64,000 bases of DNA from Gymnorhina tibicen (Eukaryota > Chordata > Aves > Passeriformes > Artamidae): assembly GCA_013399875.1 (NCBI GenBank), contig VXAZ01008129.1, positions 1,017,136 to 1,081,135 of the forward strand, written 5' to 3'. Both the position numbers and the translations under genes were made by a program. This document shows positions 1 to 13,200 of the stretch, in pieces. How positions within the stretch are numbered: the first letter of the stretch is position 1; each line of letters starts with the position of its first letter. A model generated the notes under the pieces. The model saw only the letters and a program-made list of their open reading frames with translations, made no database searches and was not told where the DNA came from.

Positions 1-283
1 ACTGCACTATATGTGAGATTAGGAGGGCAGTGCTGGTATCACTACACGTTAGCCTTCCCTGTGCCAGGTCCTGCTTCACTTGCAATGCAAATAGGTACCT
101 CATCAGCTGCTCCTGCAGCTGAGCGTGGTCAGGTGGGAAGAATTTTACCACAAATTTTACAACAACGTGCTTCGGTCTTCTAAGCTGTTTCATAACAGGC
201 TTCAAAAGGTCGAGCCACACCATCATCTTTTTATAATCTGGAAATTCAAGGCCAAAATAGTCGCCTTCAACAAGGTTCAGGTG
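1..283 (-). pseudogene. FARP1: FARP1-like FERM-domain fragment, probable 5'-truncated retrocopy (continues past left edge)
   Basis: Read from 283 down to 1, the minus strand gives 94 codons with no stop. The translation starts [14 protein letters not shown] and contains [46 protein letters not shown] and ALLISHIVQ. These are hallmark blocks of the FERM domain (second half of the F1 ubiquitin-like lobe, start of F2) and fit FARP1 better than FARP2 as I recall the families. FARP1 is a membrane-associated Rho-family exchange factor acting in neurites and synapses. Homology stops abruptly at the His codon (281-283). The preceding bases read CCGCTC, not a splice acceptor, and an in-frame stop lies at 314-316. 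The first in-frame Met is codon 20 (224-226). Several FERM exons would normally be needed for this span, so I infer a processed copy. The 3' end, poly-A and target-site duplication lie outside the window. Homology is secure; retrocopy status is inference, and a divergent exon of a real gene is the alternative. Confidence 0.72.
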
Positions 284-294
284 GAGCGGGAATT

Positions 295-427
295 GTGGAT
301 GCTGAAGGCTTGGTCACAGGGAGATTTTCCAGCTTTTTGGCCAGCATCCGTGTGAAAGCAAGGACTTTCACACAGACGCTGGCAGAAAGCTGGAAAATCT
401 CCCCACGACCAAGCCTTCAGCATCCAC
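295..427. repeat. 64-nt near-perfect inverted repeat (foldback hairpin) with 6-nt loop
   Basis: Left arm 295-358 and right arm 365-427 are reverse complements apart from six substitutions and a one-base indel (about 57 of 64 positions match). The loop is 359-364. Uninterrupted paired blocks are 21, 18 and 9 bp. All six substitutions are transitions. On a plus-strand RNA only one of them is a G-U pair; on a minus-strand RNA five of six become G-U wobbles, so the minus transcript folds better. Three differences sit at CpG/TpG-type positions, which fits simple methyl-CpG decay. The arms begin 12 bases beyond the truncated end of the FARP1-like copy. I do not recognise the arm sequence as a known transposon and see no flanking duplication. 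Confidence 0.93.
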
Positions 428-3400
428 ACCATACCACTAAAAACTGTAAGGACTAAGGCAGCAAGATTAGGAACTGTATTTTATTCATCGTGTACAGTGT
501 TTGTAAGAATTGTTATTTTAGATGCATGTTGCTGAATGCATACCTAAACCTAGATGGGTTTTAAGAATAACATCTTTTGATTTGTCCTTTATTCAAAGTC
601 AATTAATATTTATATTTTTATAGAAAGCTAAAGATAGGCTTTAAGATAAATAAATTCTTCATATTTAAAACTAGAACTGGCAAAATTATCCTTATCTTGT
701 CACAGAAAGCTGCTTCTTCTAAACTGTAAGGGTTGTGCTTCCCTGTACACTCCTTTATAGGGAAAATAGAGAGATGGTGAGGAAATTTTAACTCCAGTAG
801 AATTTCATCAATTTTATGAAAGTTACTATGCTTTTAAGTTTACTTCAGAAATTTGGGTTGGATATTAGGCTGTTTATTTTTAAGAAAAGGGTTTTTTTTT
901 CATACATCAGCAGTATATCACTCTGAGCTTGTAGAAATTACCACAATGCAAAAGGGGCTGATTTGTACCAGTCAGGAATTTACAGCCATATATGTAAATC
1001 CTGCATGAATGCAATGAGTAATTCTGTCTGTTCTTATCTGATCCTTTGTAGAAGAGAATATGATGAAACTAAACCTGGAATATCCCGTTAGAAATGTCAG
1101 CTGCAATTGAAAGGCAATCTGCAAACCAGGTTAATCAGCTATTTCCAAATTCCCTCAACCAACACCTTTCCTCTGAAAATTTAGTGTTGGCCTACAAGAA
1201 GAGGAAAAATAAATTGTCACAGCAGCTGATGAACCTCAGACACTGCAGAAGAGCTCTGGTGGCACATCAGCTTCCACCTCTGCCACAGTGAACCTGCAAC
1301 ACAGATGCCAAGCAGTGCTGGAGAGCAGATCTGTACCACACCAGCGCTTCTGCAGCCTTCACCCCTTCCCCTGCTTTTGCCCCTTGTCTCTCTACAGCTG
1401 AGGACCCCCAGCCTCACATTTTCTGTAGGGTGGGAGCAGGGGTACAGCAGTTACTAAGGGCAAGCTCAGGCAGTGTAGGCTCGCCCTTCCTCTCCTTGCA
1501 GCTAGCTGGTCCTGCTGTTTAAAAAGCCTTCAGAGCCCAAGAAACAAACCTCTCTGGAAACAAAGATTTTGTCCTGATTTCACTGCAGCTCCCTGCTGAC
1601 AGATACTGTGAACAAGCTCTTACAACTTGTCTCCTTTTTCTGATTAAGAGCATTATCTTTATGTGAGGCTAGTATTTAAGGCATCAGATTGGAGCCCAGC
1701 CACGGCTAAGTGACAGTGCTTGCTAGATAAGTACCCTGAAAGTTTTGCAGAGGGTTTGCTCTCCTGAAACAAACTGTAATGATACCATAAATAAAGAGCA
1801 CCACACAGGAGGACTCCAGTTGGATTTCAGCCTTAGCTGGGTGATAAAAGGGCAGCACCTTTTAACTAGGATACGAAAAACCTTTCTGTAAGGGGTCCTC
1901 CAGAAATTAAATCCAATAAACATGCACAATTAAAAGAGAGAGAGAAAAGCAGAAGGCTGTGCAAGGACAGTCAGTTTTCTTAGGGAGAGTGGAGATAACA
2001 AGAGAATATGTAAAATACCCAGTTATAAGAAAATACATGTGAGCACATCAATCACTTTAAACCATAATCCTCAAGTAAATGCTAGGGGTTTTTTTACTTC
2101 TAAAAATAGAAGCAGGTATTTAACCGTGTCAGAGGAGTAGATTATAACCACCAGGAACCCACAGAAACTTGACTATCAACACTAAAACTCTCCTTTCTAT
2201 AAGAAACAGAACAATATCAGCTTTCTAAACATAAATATGGAATGACAGGGGAAATCATAGTCTGCCTGAGGGGAATAATTTTTCTGGGTGGGATGGCAAT
2301 AGTTTTTTCAGCCTATACCACACAATTAATTGCTTCTCTTCTTTCATTAATGAATTTCTGTCTCTGGCTTTACACTGAACTAGACCTCATGAGCAAAGGT
2401 CATCTAACAAAAATTAATACACTTTACCCTAGTAAAATCAAACATTTGAACTGTTGTGCGGGAGAGGAGAAGCAGATCTGCGGGAAAGAGAACTTCTCTC
2501 CCATACATCCATATAAATGAATGATTTTACTAATGTAAAGAGAGGTCTACCACTGTTGAGCCTTGTCAATGAGATCAGAGACAGGGCCCTGCTGTCTGCT
2601 CCTTAAAGTATATTATTTTTTGTTAGATCACCTTTGCTCATAACATGGCCATTGAGAATTTAATGTTCTTACATATTTCACTGTCAGACTTTATTGCACA
2701 TTCACGAAGGAAAGTAATTTCATCAAGTGATAGGCTATGAATGATACTAAATATAGATTTATTGGAAATTCTGGTGGAAGGTAAGTGAATTCTTTCTGCC
2801 AGCTGGAATAGAGAGCTACAGCTAAGCTGTTTTCTTACCTGTCTATCATTCTCACTGTAAAGAAAATGGTGAGTGCTAGTTCTAAAATCAGATTATCACA
2901 GCCATGCCTATAAGCTTATTTTTCAGTACCCAGTGTTTGCCTTACTTCTGGAAGAAAATCAGTTTTAGTCTGTAGACTAAATATTTGGCCAAAATTTACT
3001 GATTACAGAAAATTGCTGGGGGAAATGAAAAAAATTCCCTTTGCAATGCAGTCCAGTCTCTGCATCTATACAAAACATAGCAATATATTTTTTAAGATAG
3101 TAACATGGTAACACATTAAAAAGTTGGTAACGTGTAAGGATGACCAAGGCTCAGAGCTATCAGTGTGTGGTTGTCTCTTTTGCAGAAAGCTCAGCATTCA
3201 CTGAAGATCGCTTTGGGCAGCATTTAAAATGAAGACAGGATTGACTTTAGTAGGTTAGAACCAAAATTTGATAAATGTAATGTTTTCCTTCTAATATACC
3301 ATGAGCTTCTTCTAAAACATCCCCCAGAATATTTTATTTCCTAATTTTTCTGCTGCTGCTTTCTTTTTACATACCCTGGTCCACCAGCTGACACCTCATG

Positions 3401-4252
3401 TGTTTGCATCCCTGCTCTGCAGGTTCACTCTCTGTGGGCTAGTCCTAAAACAAGACACAGTTCCATACACTGTAACCAGTGACACATCTGTGATTCCCAA
3501 GGCCAGGAGAAGATGGCATGAACTAAGACACCAAGTGTTTCCCAGTGCTCTCCCTCTTCTATCATTTCTTCATGGCCAGGCAGAAACATCCCTCTGATCT
3601 GAAAAGAGCTGCAAGCCATCCATGTGAAACTTTGCCTGGATGTGGCTGAAAATACTTGTGCAAACCCTCAGGAGGTCAGAACTTGACTTGAGAGTCCCCT
3701 TCTGCCTCTGAAGAAGAAATATCATGATTCACCAAGAGTCTGGGTTCCCTCCAGTGCCTGAGTGATGTGGACAGGGATGCCTTGCTCACCGGCAGGCAGC
3801 CTTGGGGCTGGCCTTGTTGGGCCAACCAGGGGGCTCTTCAGCTCATTGCCTCTGACAGTGACCAAGAGCAAAGGCTTCCAGGAGAACACAGAAACTGAAA
3901 GAAGCAGACAGCACTGCTTTCCAGTCCCCAGGGATGCCTCAGGGAGAGATCTCTGAGCTGCCTCCCTCCCGGTCACTCTGCCTGCCCATCTCCATCCCAC
4001 CAGAGTAGCTCGTGGACTGACCAGCAAACAGAGGATCCCAGGCTCTTTCTTATACCCCTTTTTCTTCTAATATATTTGCTTGAGGCCCTCATGTGCAGGG
4101 GGAGAGGAAGCTGATTGCTAATGTCCATTGCTGCTCTGTGGAGGAGAAGGTGGAGAATCACGGGGGAACAGCTGTGCAGTGGAAAGGAGTAGGTGACCCA
4201 GAACTAAGCCACAGGGGACAAAGGTGATCGCCAGAGAAGAACTGTGAAATTA
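428..4252. other. Intergenic DNA, no gene recognised
   Basis: This stretch is A/T-rich, with short A and T runs and scattered small open frames, the longest about 100 codons. None resembles a protein I know, and none has a convincing pair of splice sites. I see no retroelement end or RNA gene. Confidence 0.6.
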
Positions 4253-4270
4253 GGGTGGGGCGGGGGAGGG
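4253..4270 (+). other. G-quadruplex motif
   Basis: Four G runs of 3, 4, 5 and 3 bases are separated by single T, C and A loops. One-base loops with runs of three or more G are the most stable intramolecular quadruplex class. A run of A follows at about 4280-4291. No promoter or gene is recognised beside it, so any function is unknown. Confidence 0.75.
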
Positions 4271-7200
4271 AAGGAAAAACAAAAAAAAAAAGAGTGAACG
4301 AAAATAGTGAAGAACAAGAACATGAGGTGACATTGCTTAATCCAAAGCCGAATGCTGCAGCCAGCCGAAGAAGGAAGAGTGACCTCACTGGCAGCAATAC
4401 CCCACTTACAGGTTTTGATCTGTAAGTTGATCATCCACTATTTTACTGATAATTACTCAGATCAAGACTATGAAACTGAGGGTATAAAATGATACATATA
4501 CATGGGGAATTAATTTTAGAGCATTTTAAGGAATCGGGATATGATTCTTTGTCTCCCCTACCTTGCCCCTCAGTTATGCAGAGCCCTTGCACACAAATAG
4601 GTTAGAGAAAGGAACATGCTACTTTTGACATGCAGAAAAGGAGGTTTTGGCTTACATTATTTGGGATGTTACTGATGACATTCATTATCAAATCCACTGT
4701 CCTGCCATTCTCATTTTCCACTATTATCTAGTTTGAAAAACCTATAAAGTAGGATTTATTTCATTTAACTTCTAAGAGCTAGAATAATTAAGGTTTTTAT
4801 TTCATTCCATTTTCATCAACAGTCAGGAATTTACCTGAGTGCATCTACCTCAGATTTCATCACTTGAGTTAATTAACTTAATATGAACTAAGTTACCACA
4901 TTGGTAAAGGGCTGGATGTAGACTCCAAATGTCCTTTCCAGACCAGTAAAGCTGGTGGTTTATCCTAAGGCTCTGCCTTGGGCACCAGATGTGCCCACCC
5001 CAACACTTCATTTAAAGAAGGAGCTCTATCACCATCATGGCTGGCTCCAGAGATCCTTTGATGGGTGAATGCCACCTGCCCATTTCCCTCCACTCCGTTG
5101 ATTTTACCTTTATCATCAGATACTCTCTTTCCAATCTATCCCAAAGTCAGCATCTTTGTTAGAACCACAGCCAGAACTGTGAGATCTCCAGAAGCTCAGA
5201 ATTCCTAGCACAGCTCCCCAACTAAGCTGTACTGGTACCACTACAGGAAAACACCAGCTACAAGAGAGAGGCAAAGATGCATTAACCGAGTTAAGAGGAA
5301 CAACTTCTGTTCAAAAGCCAGTATTCAAAGTACTCATGTGCTAATTTAGTTTACCTGGGGCCTGTACAAGAAAGGGTTTGAGCTCCACCTGGAGACATTA
5401 GAGCACAGCTGAAAGGAGTGACAGGTTGACAGAGCACCACACTGTCCTTCTAATACCGACTCAAGGATCAGGCAGTCAGATCTCACCTTTTCCATCTGTC
5501 ACTGTGACAGCCCAGTCATCCTCAGAGGCTTCCTTGGACTCTCACACTTCCCACACAGTGGGGTCAAATAACAATTACTTCAGTTAATGGCACCTACAAC
5601 ACACCTGATGACAGCACCATTTCCAACAGCACCCAATGAAGAGATAAGTTCCATGGAAAGATAAAGATAGAGCCTCTCATAAACCAAACAAATTGCAGAA
5701 CAAAAGACTGCCTAGCTGCCAGATTTCACATCCACTGGGTAGCCTGGGAGGACATGCAGTGGCCACCAAATCTGACCTACACCCAGTCAGTGTCAGCTCA
5801 CATCAGAGAGCTGGCAGGAGCCTGGGAAAGAAAAACGAAGGTTGCTGCCACCTGACTCTGTCAAAAGGGGGTTTATTACAGAATTTTATCTGGGGGAGAT
5901 GTGATGTGAGAAGAACAGAAGATGCTTAGAAGTATTTTCAAAGAGAAAGTGACAAACAAATTCTTGCAGGGAGAGACTAGGGAAGGGGAAGCAAATACGG
6001 GCTGGGCATAAGGAGAAAATGGGATGTGTGACAGGTTGAAAAATTCAGAGGGCTCACATAAAGAACAGAGAGGCACATAAGGGTGAGAAGATCTTAAAAA
6101 TAATGTGAGGGTAGGGAGCTAAGCATGATAGGAAGAATAATAGCATAGAAACTTTCATGCTCTGCTTTCCTCTAACAAACAAACAGAAGGATGGGGGTTT
6201 CTTGTAAGATCTTGGACCTAAGTGTCCTTGAATCCCAGGAGGTTTCTGTTCTCTTTTGTGAGCTGGACTTGGGAAAGCACATCCACGTGACATTATACTC
6301 AAGTCCTGCATGTGCTGTATGTGGTGTGTCCCTGCCCTTGGAGGGCCCCTGAGCCCCATCCTTGCAGCCCCATAGACTTAGATCTGGAAAATCCTTTCTT
6401 ATGTGTGCCGCACTGAGTCGCACACTGAAACCATGTTTCTAATTAGAGACTTAATTACCCAGAATTCACCCTTGTTATGCCACATCCCTGTCAGGAAGGA
6501 AAAGGGAGCACTTCTTTCAGCATCAGCTGAACTCCCCAGCCAGGGATCAGCTCTTGGGGTCAGGGCAAGAGGTGGTGGAAGGGGCTGTAAAAGGCAGGCA
6601 GGGAGGGACCTGCATCAAATACTCAAAGAGTTATCACCACCTCCACAGAGTAAAACCCGCAGTACTTTTCAAATGGAGAAACTGGTCTGTGTGGGGTTTT
6701 GGCACATGTTTCACTCCCAGGAGAGTATAAACAGAAGAGGGTGGAGAACACTCGAAAATTACATGGACCTTTCACCCCTGCCGTAGCATGAACTGAAAAT
6801 GTGGATGGTAATTACAGCTCCCTGTATAATCCTGACTCTTACAAATAATGATTTCATTCCCACCAGAGAGAAGGAGAGATTGATTTGCAAAGTGGAGAGT
6901 TAAGGTTGGTTGATGGAACTTTTCAATGCAGGAAAAGACACGTCTTGGAAATCAGAAATTCGTAAATGAATGTAAATCCACCTAAGACCTTAATTACACT
7001 CTGTCGGAATGATGCCTCTGGATTCCTTGATCACTTTACTGTGACTCTGCTTTTGAACTGAACCAATCATGAGCCAACATCCCCAGACCTGCAGGCTACT
7101 ACTTTCTGCACAGACAGAGCAGCACAGCTGCTGAATGCAGAGCACTCTGTCCCTCCTACAGCCCTGCAGCCTTTTGCATGTGGAAAGTGATGCTGCACTT

Positions 7201-10200
7201 TCCTCGCTCTAATCACACCAGTGGCCCCTGAGCACCCCCCACTGAACTGCTGGCGCTTCCTTGGCCGAAAAAGTACTGTGCCTTTCTATTTCCACAGCAG
7301 TGGTGAAACAGGAAAAGGCACACTGGTTCTCTCCAGGGACCCACCAACATCTTTACTGGCACGGTGGTCAGGCAGTGGCTTTCCCAGATCATTTCGAATG
7401 GAGCTGCTCCAAAGTGCCTACTCGCTATGCAATGCAACTGCCTGCGAATGCAGCTGGTGTGCTTGCCATTGCCAGGTTCAGGGAGGCCAGCTCACATTTG
7501 CATGTCTATGCTTTGCTACTGAGCTTGCAGAAATGTGGTATTTATAGGTACAGACCTTCTGGGAGGACCCAAGCTCACTGAGATATTGAGCAGAGTCAGC
7601 TAAGTTTCTTATTTGATCTAATTTGAAACTCGCTGTAAAAGAGTGTAGCAAAAAGTTTTATTCATGTATTAAGCTGTGTGAGTTTGCAGGCTTTTCAGGA
7701 CCTAATATATGGGGGAAAAGAAGGAGAGGAGGGAAGAGCAAGATAAATTATAATGAAGTCTGAAATGCAGTTAGATATTTCATACACAAAGGAGATGGTT
7801 GTGCCAAACTGCCCTTCTGGGCACGGTCTTTTCCTGACGCAGCACACGCAGTCCTGACCTGCAGAGAAAGTTGAGATTTATATTATTTCCTAATTAAATT
7901 AGGAAGAAGAGTTTAAATGCAATTTACATTTGTATTGCAGAAGAAGGGGCTGGAGGCACGTTTCAGTTTGAGAGCCATATGAGCCTGGGTTGGGAATCGC
8001 TGCTCTTGGGGCATGCCCGGCTTGTAATGCACCAGGAGTTGTCACCCGGGCTGAGAGTGTCACTGTGCTGCCACAAGGCAAGCAATTTATTCGGTCATTA
8101 AATATCCTGCTGTCCCAAGCATCATCCATGGTGCAGGATGGTACTGGTGGTAATTTTTGCATTAGAAGCACATCACCAGTTTCCTGAGGGAATTAAAACC
8201 AAGTGCCTCCATCCTGACAGTTTGTGAATAAAGACTCCTCTTTCCCTATAAAACCTTTAAAAAGCATTTCTACCCCCAGGACTGCCCCCTTCCCTCTTCA
8301 GAGGCACTGTGAGATGTTTTGTGTCGTGACACATGGCGCTGGGTCCTGTCTGTCAGGTCGTGTTAAGCTAAAGTAGTGGCCTGCAGCAGAGACTCAGAGC
8401 GATTCCCAATAAATTGTCAGCAGACTGGAAAGCAATAGTTGCCCATAATTTGAATTTCATGCCAGCTCGTCACAGAAATCCTATGTGACAGTTTGATGTG
8501 CCCAAGAGCTTGCTCAAATAGATGCCTGCATCCTCAGAAATTCTGTATTAGCTGCATTGTGTTGCCCACATGGCTTGCTGGACACTTGTTGCACAGCTCA
8601 ACATTGCTCTCCCAGAATCATGAATGTTTAAAATGAAAGCCTCGTCAGTAGTTTAGAGGGCCCAGCTCCTAATTGTAACAGCTGTGTAGAAGAGCAAAGC
8701 TGGAACTGAGCTTTAACTTGGCAATGGGAAAAACAAATTGAGATGGTTTTGTCCTGGCTCAAACAAGGCGTACACGCGCCATCCCTCTGGGTTGCCAGTC
8801 CGGTTTAGGATCTGGTGCTGCCCAGGAGAGCTTCTTCTGGCTTCTGCAGAAGGCAAATACTTCTGCAGCATCTGCTCCAAGTCTGAAGGAGCTCTATCCA
8901 GCCCGGGTCATATCGAAATTCCACCATTCACACAGGAGAAGGAATGAAGGCAATACAGGACTATGTCACCTGCTGGGAGAAAACACCGAGGTCGTTGCAA
9001 GCAGCCAAGGTCTCCACACCCAGGCGTCTGTTACCAAGGAGTTTCTTGTGGGTAACATGGCCTAGGGGAGTTTTCAAAAATAATTTGAAGGAAAATAAGG
9101 AGGGGGTTTATGAATTTTTATAGGAAGTGTATTCAAGAATGAAAGCATGGGAAAAGACAGGGAAGCATTTGCTGAGCCAATAAGGCAAAAGTATTGGAGG
9201 CCGTGGGCAGGAGAGGCAGGAGCGACATCTTAATGAGAGATTATACTTAAGGGTAAGATCTGTCATTCACTGAAGTGAGGACACATAACAAGTATATTTA
9301 CTGCTTGACAGCAAAGGGAGAGCTGTGGAGAAGGACAGAATGAAATACATAGCCTAAGGGATTGGTTAAGAAAATTCTCTCTGCCACAGCATCGGGGACT
9401 GATACCTGCGAGACGTAAGTAAAGGGCAGTGCTTGCCCGCTGTGCATACTTTACGTGGATGAGAATGAAACCGAGGATCTTTCACTCTGAAAAATCCCTG
9501 ATGAGTTCTATCCTTCTCACATCATTTCGCAGGACAGCTAGAACACCTCCAGGACACTCTGGTTTGTTCTCCAGACTTTTAGGGTTGTATCTGTTCACGC
9601 TTTTAATTCCATCAAGAGCAAATTGTCCAGGTTTCATTTGCTGCAAAGGAGCTATCAGTGGCTCACTTCAGCCAACATTTGTAACATTGGGGTGTTCACT
9701 GCAGCCTGAACTCCTTTTTTGGCCACCAGTTGATCAGCTATTTGGGGGAGAAAGCAAATCTCAAAACCACCAGGAACCCCTGATCAAAACACTCAGAGAT
9801 CCTTTAAGCTTTGTACAACACCACCATAAATTCAATTCACCATAAATTCATTTAAGCCAAGTTGAATGATGACAAACTACTTGACCTCAGCTGGCACCTT
9901 TCCTGAAGTTTTACTTATGGAAAAATCCAGCAGCCTTGTGAACAGATCTGAGACTGGGCTTCCAGGCACAAATACAGCACTACTGTTATTGCTGGGATGA
10001 TTTTTTTTCTACAACTAATTACTCTTTAAAAATGAGACATCACATGCACCCAAAGGTGAGAGCGCATCTGAGATAAAAGGCAATCTCTGATCTCTCCTGC
10101 TGACACAAGGCAGAAAGGATGTGCCAGCTCTTTGCTCAGGGTAATAAGCAGAGGGCAAGTGGCAACTCCCCATTTTTCTAGGGAATACAGAAGGTGTTTT

Positions 10201-13200
10201 TCTCTCACATTGCCAATGAACAGGTTGAATCTGTTTATGATGCCTTGTAGAAGGCAGGTGGTACCTGCTCAGGGTGCCAAGGAACAGGTAAGTGGCATCT
10301 GCTCATCATGCTACCCAACTGTGAGTCCATTAACATTAGGGAGGATGTTTAAAATGCTTTAAAATGTTGAAATTAGAAGTCAATTATATATCAAAAAAGA
10401 AAAAAAAAAATTTTATCCTTATTTTATCCCATTTTTATCCCTAATTGTTTATCTCTGACAGTTTGGAGACCATCTCACTGACATCCCTCAACTTACTGCA
10501 GGTTACTGTCAAAATCAAACTCCTTTAGGGACACCTCCTGCAAAGTTTTGTTGCACAGCTGCATTGATGAACCCAAGAAACTGAGCAATGGAGCAGTGCC
10601 TGTGGAGGCAAAGTACTGCAGGACTTGCAGAGGGTAAGGCAGCACTGAAGGAAGGAAAGTCAGTGTGGTCTGGTCCCTCTCTGCATCCCCTTTTTTTTCA
10701 TAGTTCTGACATCTGAAAACCCCAAATGCTAAACATAGCTCACACTTTTCCTCCTTGGTAGTAAAAGGCAGAAGGCCACAAAGAGGGAACCCAGTGCTTT
10801 CTTAGTGACATACGCTCTCATAAATGACCTTCAGACAAACTCATATCCTTGGACAGAACCTAATTTTCCCACATACCCTCTTCCAAGAGCAGAAACAAGT
10901 GTGAGAAAACTTCAGGCAAAATGATACTGAGTAACAAATTTCTTTTAAAAAATCAAAATTGAGTCTTTCCCTTGGTAGCCAAAGCTGCATTTCTAGGTCA
11001 TTTAATTCTTTTCTAGCATGACCAGTTCCTTTCACCAGCTTCCCAGGCTGTTTCCAAAAGGATGGATACACTTATTCAGCTTGTCTCCCGGAAAATGCTA
11101 GCTGTTCCAGCACCTTGCAGTGCCTACCAGACCTCCCCTCTGTGTGTTTCAGCTCTGGCTGGGGCTCACCCAAACACCTCCCAGGACTCACTTGGGAAGG
11201 GGCAGCTTGTTCCAGCCCCGGTACCAACTGGCTTACACCGGGAGAATACATTTCAGCAGACATGGTATTTAAATGCAGGCCTAGAAGAAGTGGAGCAAAT
11301 GCTACACCGGTGATTCAGATAGTCAAACACTGCCTCTTCATGGCCAATAGTCCCTTTGGAGGCTGCAGGGGGCTTCAGCCAATACTGGAGGTTACTGGTG
11401 GGGAACAAAGCTCAAGCCCAGTTATTAATCCCATTGATCTATAAGATCACACAAACTATGTGTCAAGACCCTAGAGAAGCCCACTCAATTTCTGAGGCCC
11501 TAGAACAACCACCCGGGAGAAATACTTATTACAGTGAAAATAAACTCCCGCAGACTCTTCCATTTCTACTTGAAAAATGTGATTAAAAACTGGAAGCAGT
11601 CTCCGTATTTGAGGGTTGTATAAACCTTCAACCTTTTAATTAAATGTTTTATGTGTTAGCAAAACCACAATTACTGCAGGGGATGGCTAAGACCCTGACT
11701 TGTGATGTTAGCTCAGCTCACCACCTTTTCAGGACTATGAGACCGAAAGGATAGACTGCTTAATTTTTGATAAAACATAAGAAAAAGTGAAATTAGGCTA
11801 AGCCTTCAAGTTCTGAGACAGCTTCATGCCTGACCCGCTCTCACACCTCTGCCACAAGCCAGACCAAATCTACATTTAATAAGGAAAGACACACTAAATT
11901 ATACAGGTGCAGGCCACTATTAGATAGACATCCAATATAAGGTTAAATACAGCTGACAAAATCAAGCAGAAGCAGCATTAGCACATCCTTTTCATGAACC
12001 ATCAGTATGCACAAGCTCTGGTAGTCTGTGATTTACAGCACAACTGAACATTACCTGTATTTGACAAACACACATTTGAGGCCATCAGCTCAAATGAATT
12101 TCAGTGCCTTCAGAGGAATAACTCCATTTATTGTTCTTTTAGTCTTTGAATACACATGTCCTCGTCAAGTGAACTACACCAAGCATTCTTGAATGTAATG
12201 TTTCCTCATGACTGTACAGCAATAATTATTGCTATGGAGTGGAAGCAGTTCTGAAAGATGCTTTGAAATTTTAAGGTCCCGATTATAATTACATGTTCCC
12301 AGCAGTTTAGGAAGGAAACGGGTACTTCAGCCTGACATCGGCTCCCTTTGCCCCTGCTCCCAGCCTCAATGCTCTGAACACTCACAGACACACTCGAATA
12401 AACAGGAAACAAATCTTATTATGCTGGCAGGAGGTCCAGCGGGCTCTGATTTTCAGATCTCTAAGATGCTATTTGGGGACTGAAGGGATATGTGAAGAGA
12501 ATAGCAAGTTGGAGTACCCGTAAAAACTCCCAAAGGTATTTAAAATCCCTTTTATGAGCTGATAGGATCTTTGAGGAAGGGCAGCATATTGCTTCCCTTT
12601 TTGAGGTTTGCCTGTCTGCTGCACTGCAAGGTGTGCCACACATTTTGGAAGAGTGGAGGAGTGTAACCTGAGCTCTTGCCCGGGCCTGTTCAGAACCATG
12701 GCTGCTTCCCTTCAGCAGGATCACACAGTACAAAAAAGTCCTTGGCCTCCCTTCCCTGTTCATAAAATACTCTTCCTGCTCTCTGCCTTTTTCAGGGGTG
12801 AGTGGAGAGAACAGGAGACCAAAAGCTGTCATGGTTCAGGCTCTCTGAAAGAAAATCACGGCATGAGTCAAGCTCTCCCACCACTCCCAGAATTACATCT
12901 CTGCTTTCAAAGATAGGGCTAATATTATGCTTCCAAACCTCCCAAATACCAGAAAAATAAACTCGAGCAATCCAAAGCTAAATAGAAATAAAATGCAGGC
13001 TTTGTGCTTGCAGTGAATTATTTATATTAAAAAAAAAAAAATCATTCTTTGAGGGTTACTGCTGCATTCAGCTTGGATTTCAGATAACCCAAAAAAAATT
13101 TTAAGCACCTTCATTTATATTCTTAACAGCTATTCATTGCAGCCATGTTGATTTCCCATGATGTTTGATATTGGCTACAACAAAGTTTTGTCTGGACAGA

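Noticed and set aside
1..283. FARP2 rather than FARP1 as the source
   Set aside because: Blocks such as [27 protein letters not shown] and ALLISHIVQ fit FARP1 as I recall it. FARP2 differs at several of these positions. I could not run an alignment.
125..355. Plus-strand open frame of 76 codons
   Set aside because: It is the antisense shadow of the FARP1-like frame plus the left hairpin arm. The conserved protein is on the minus strand.
7496..7503. Isolated octamer motifs (also at 26712-26719)
   Set aside because: Eight-base words are expected several times by chance in 64 kb of A/T-rich DNA. I kept only the one set among other homeobox-type cores.
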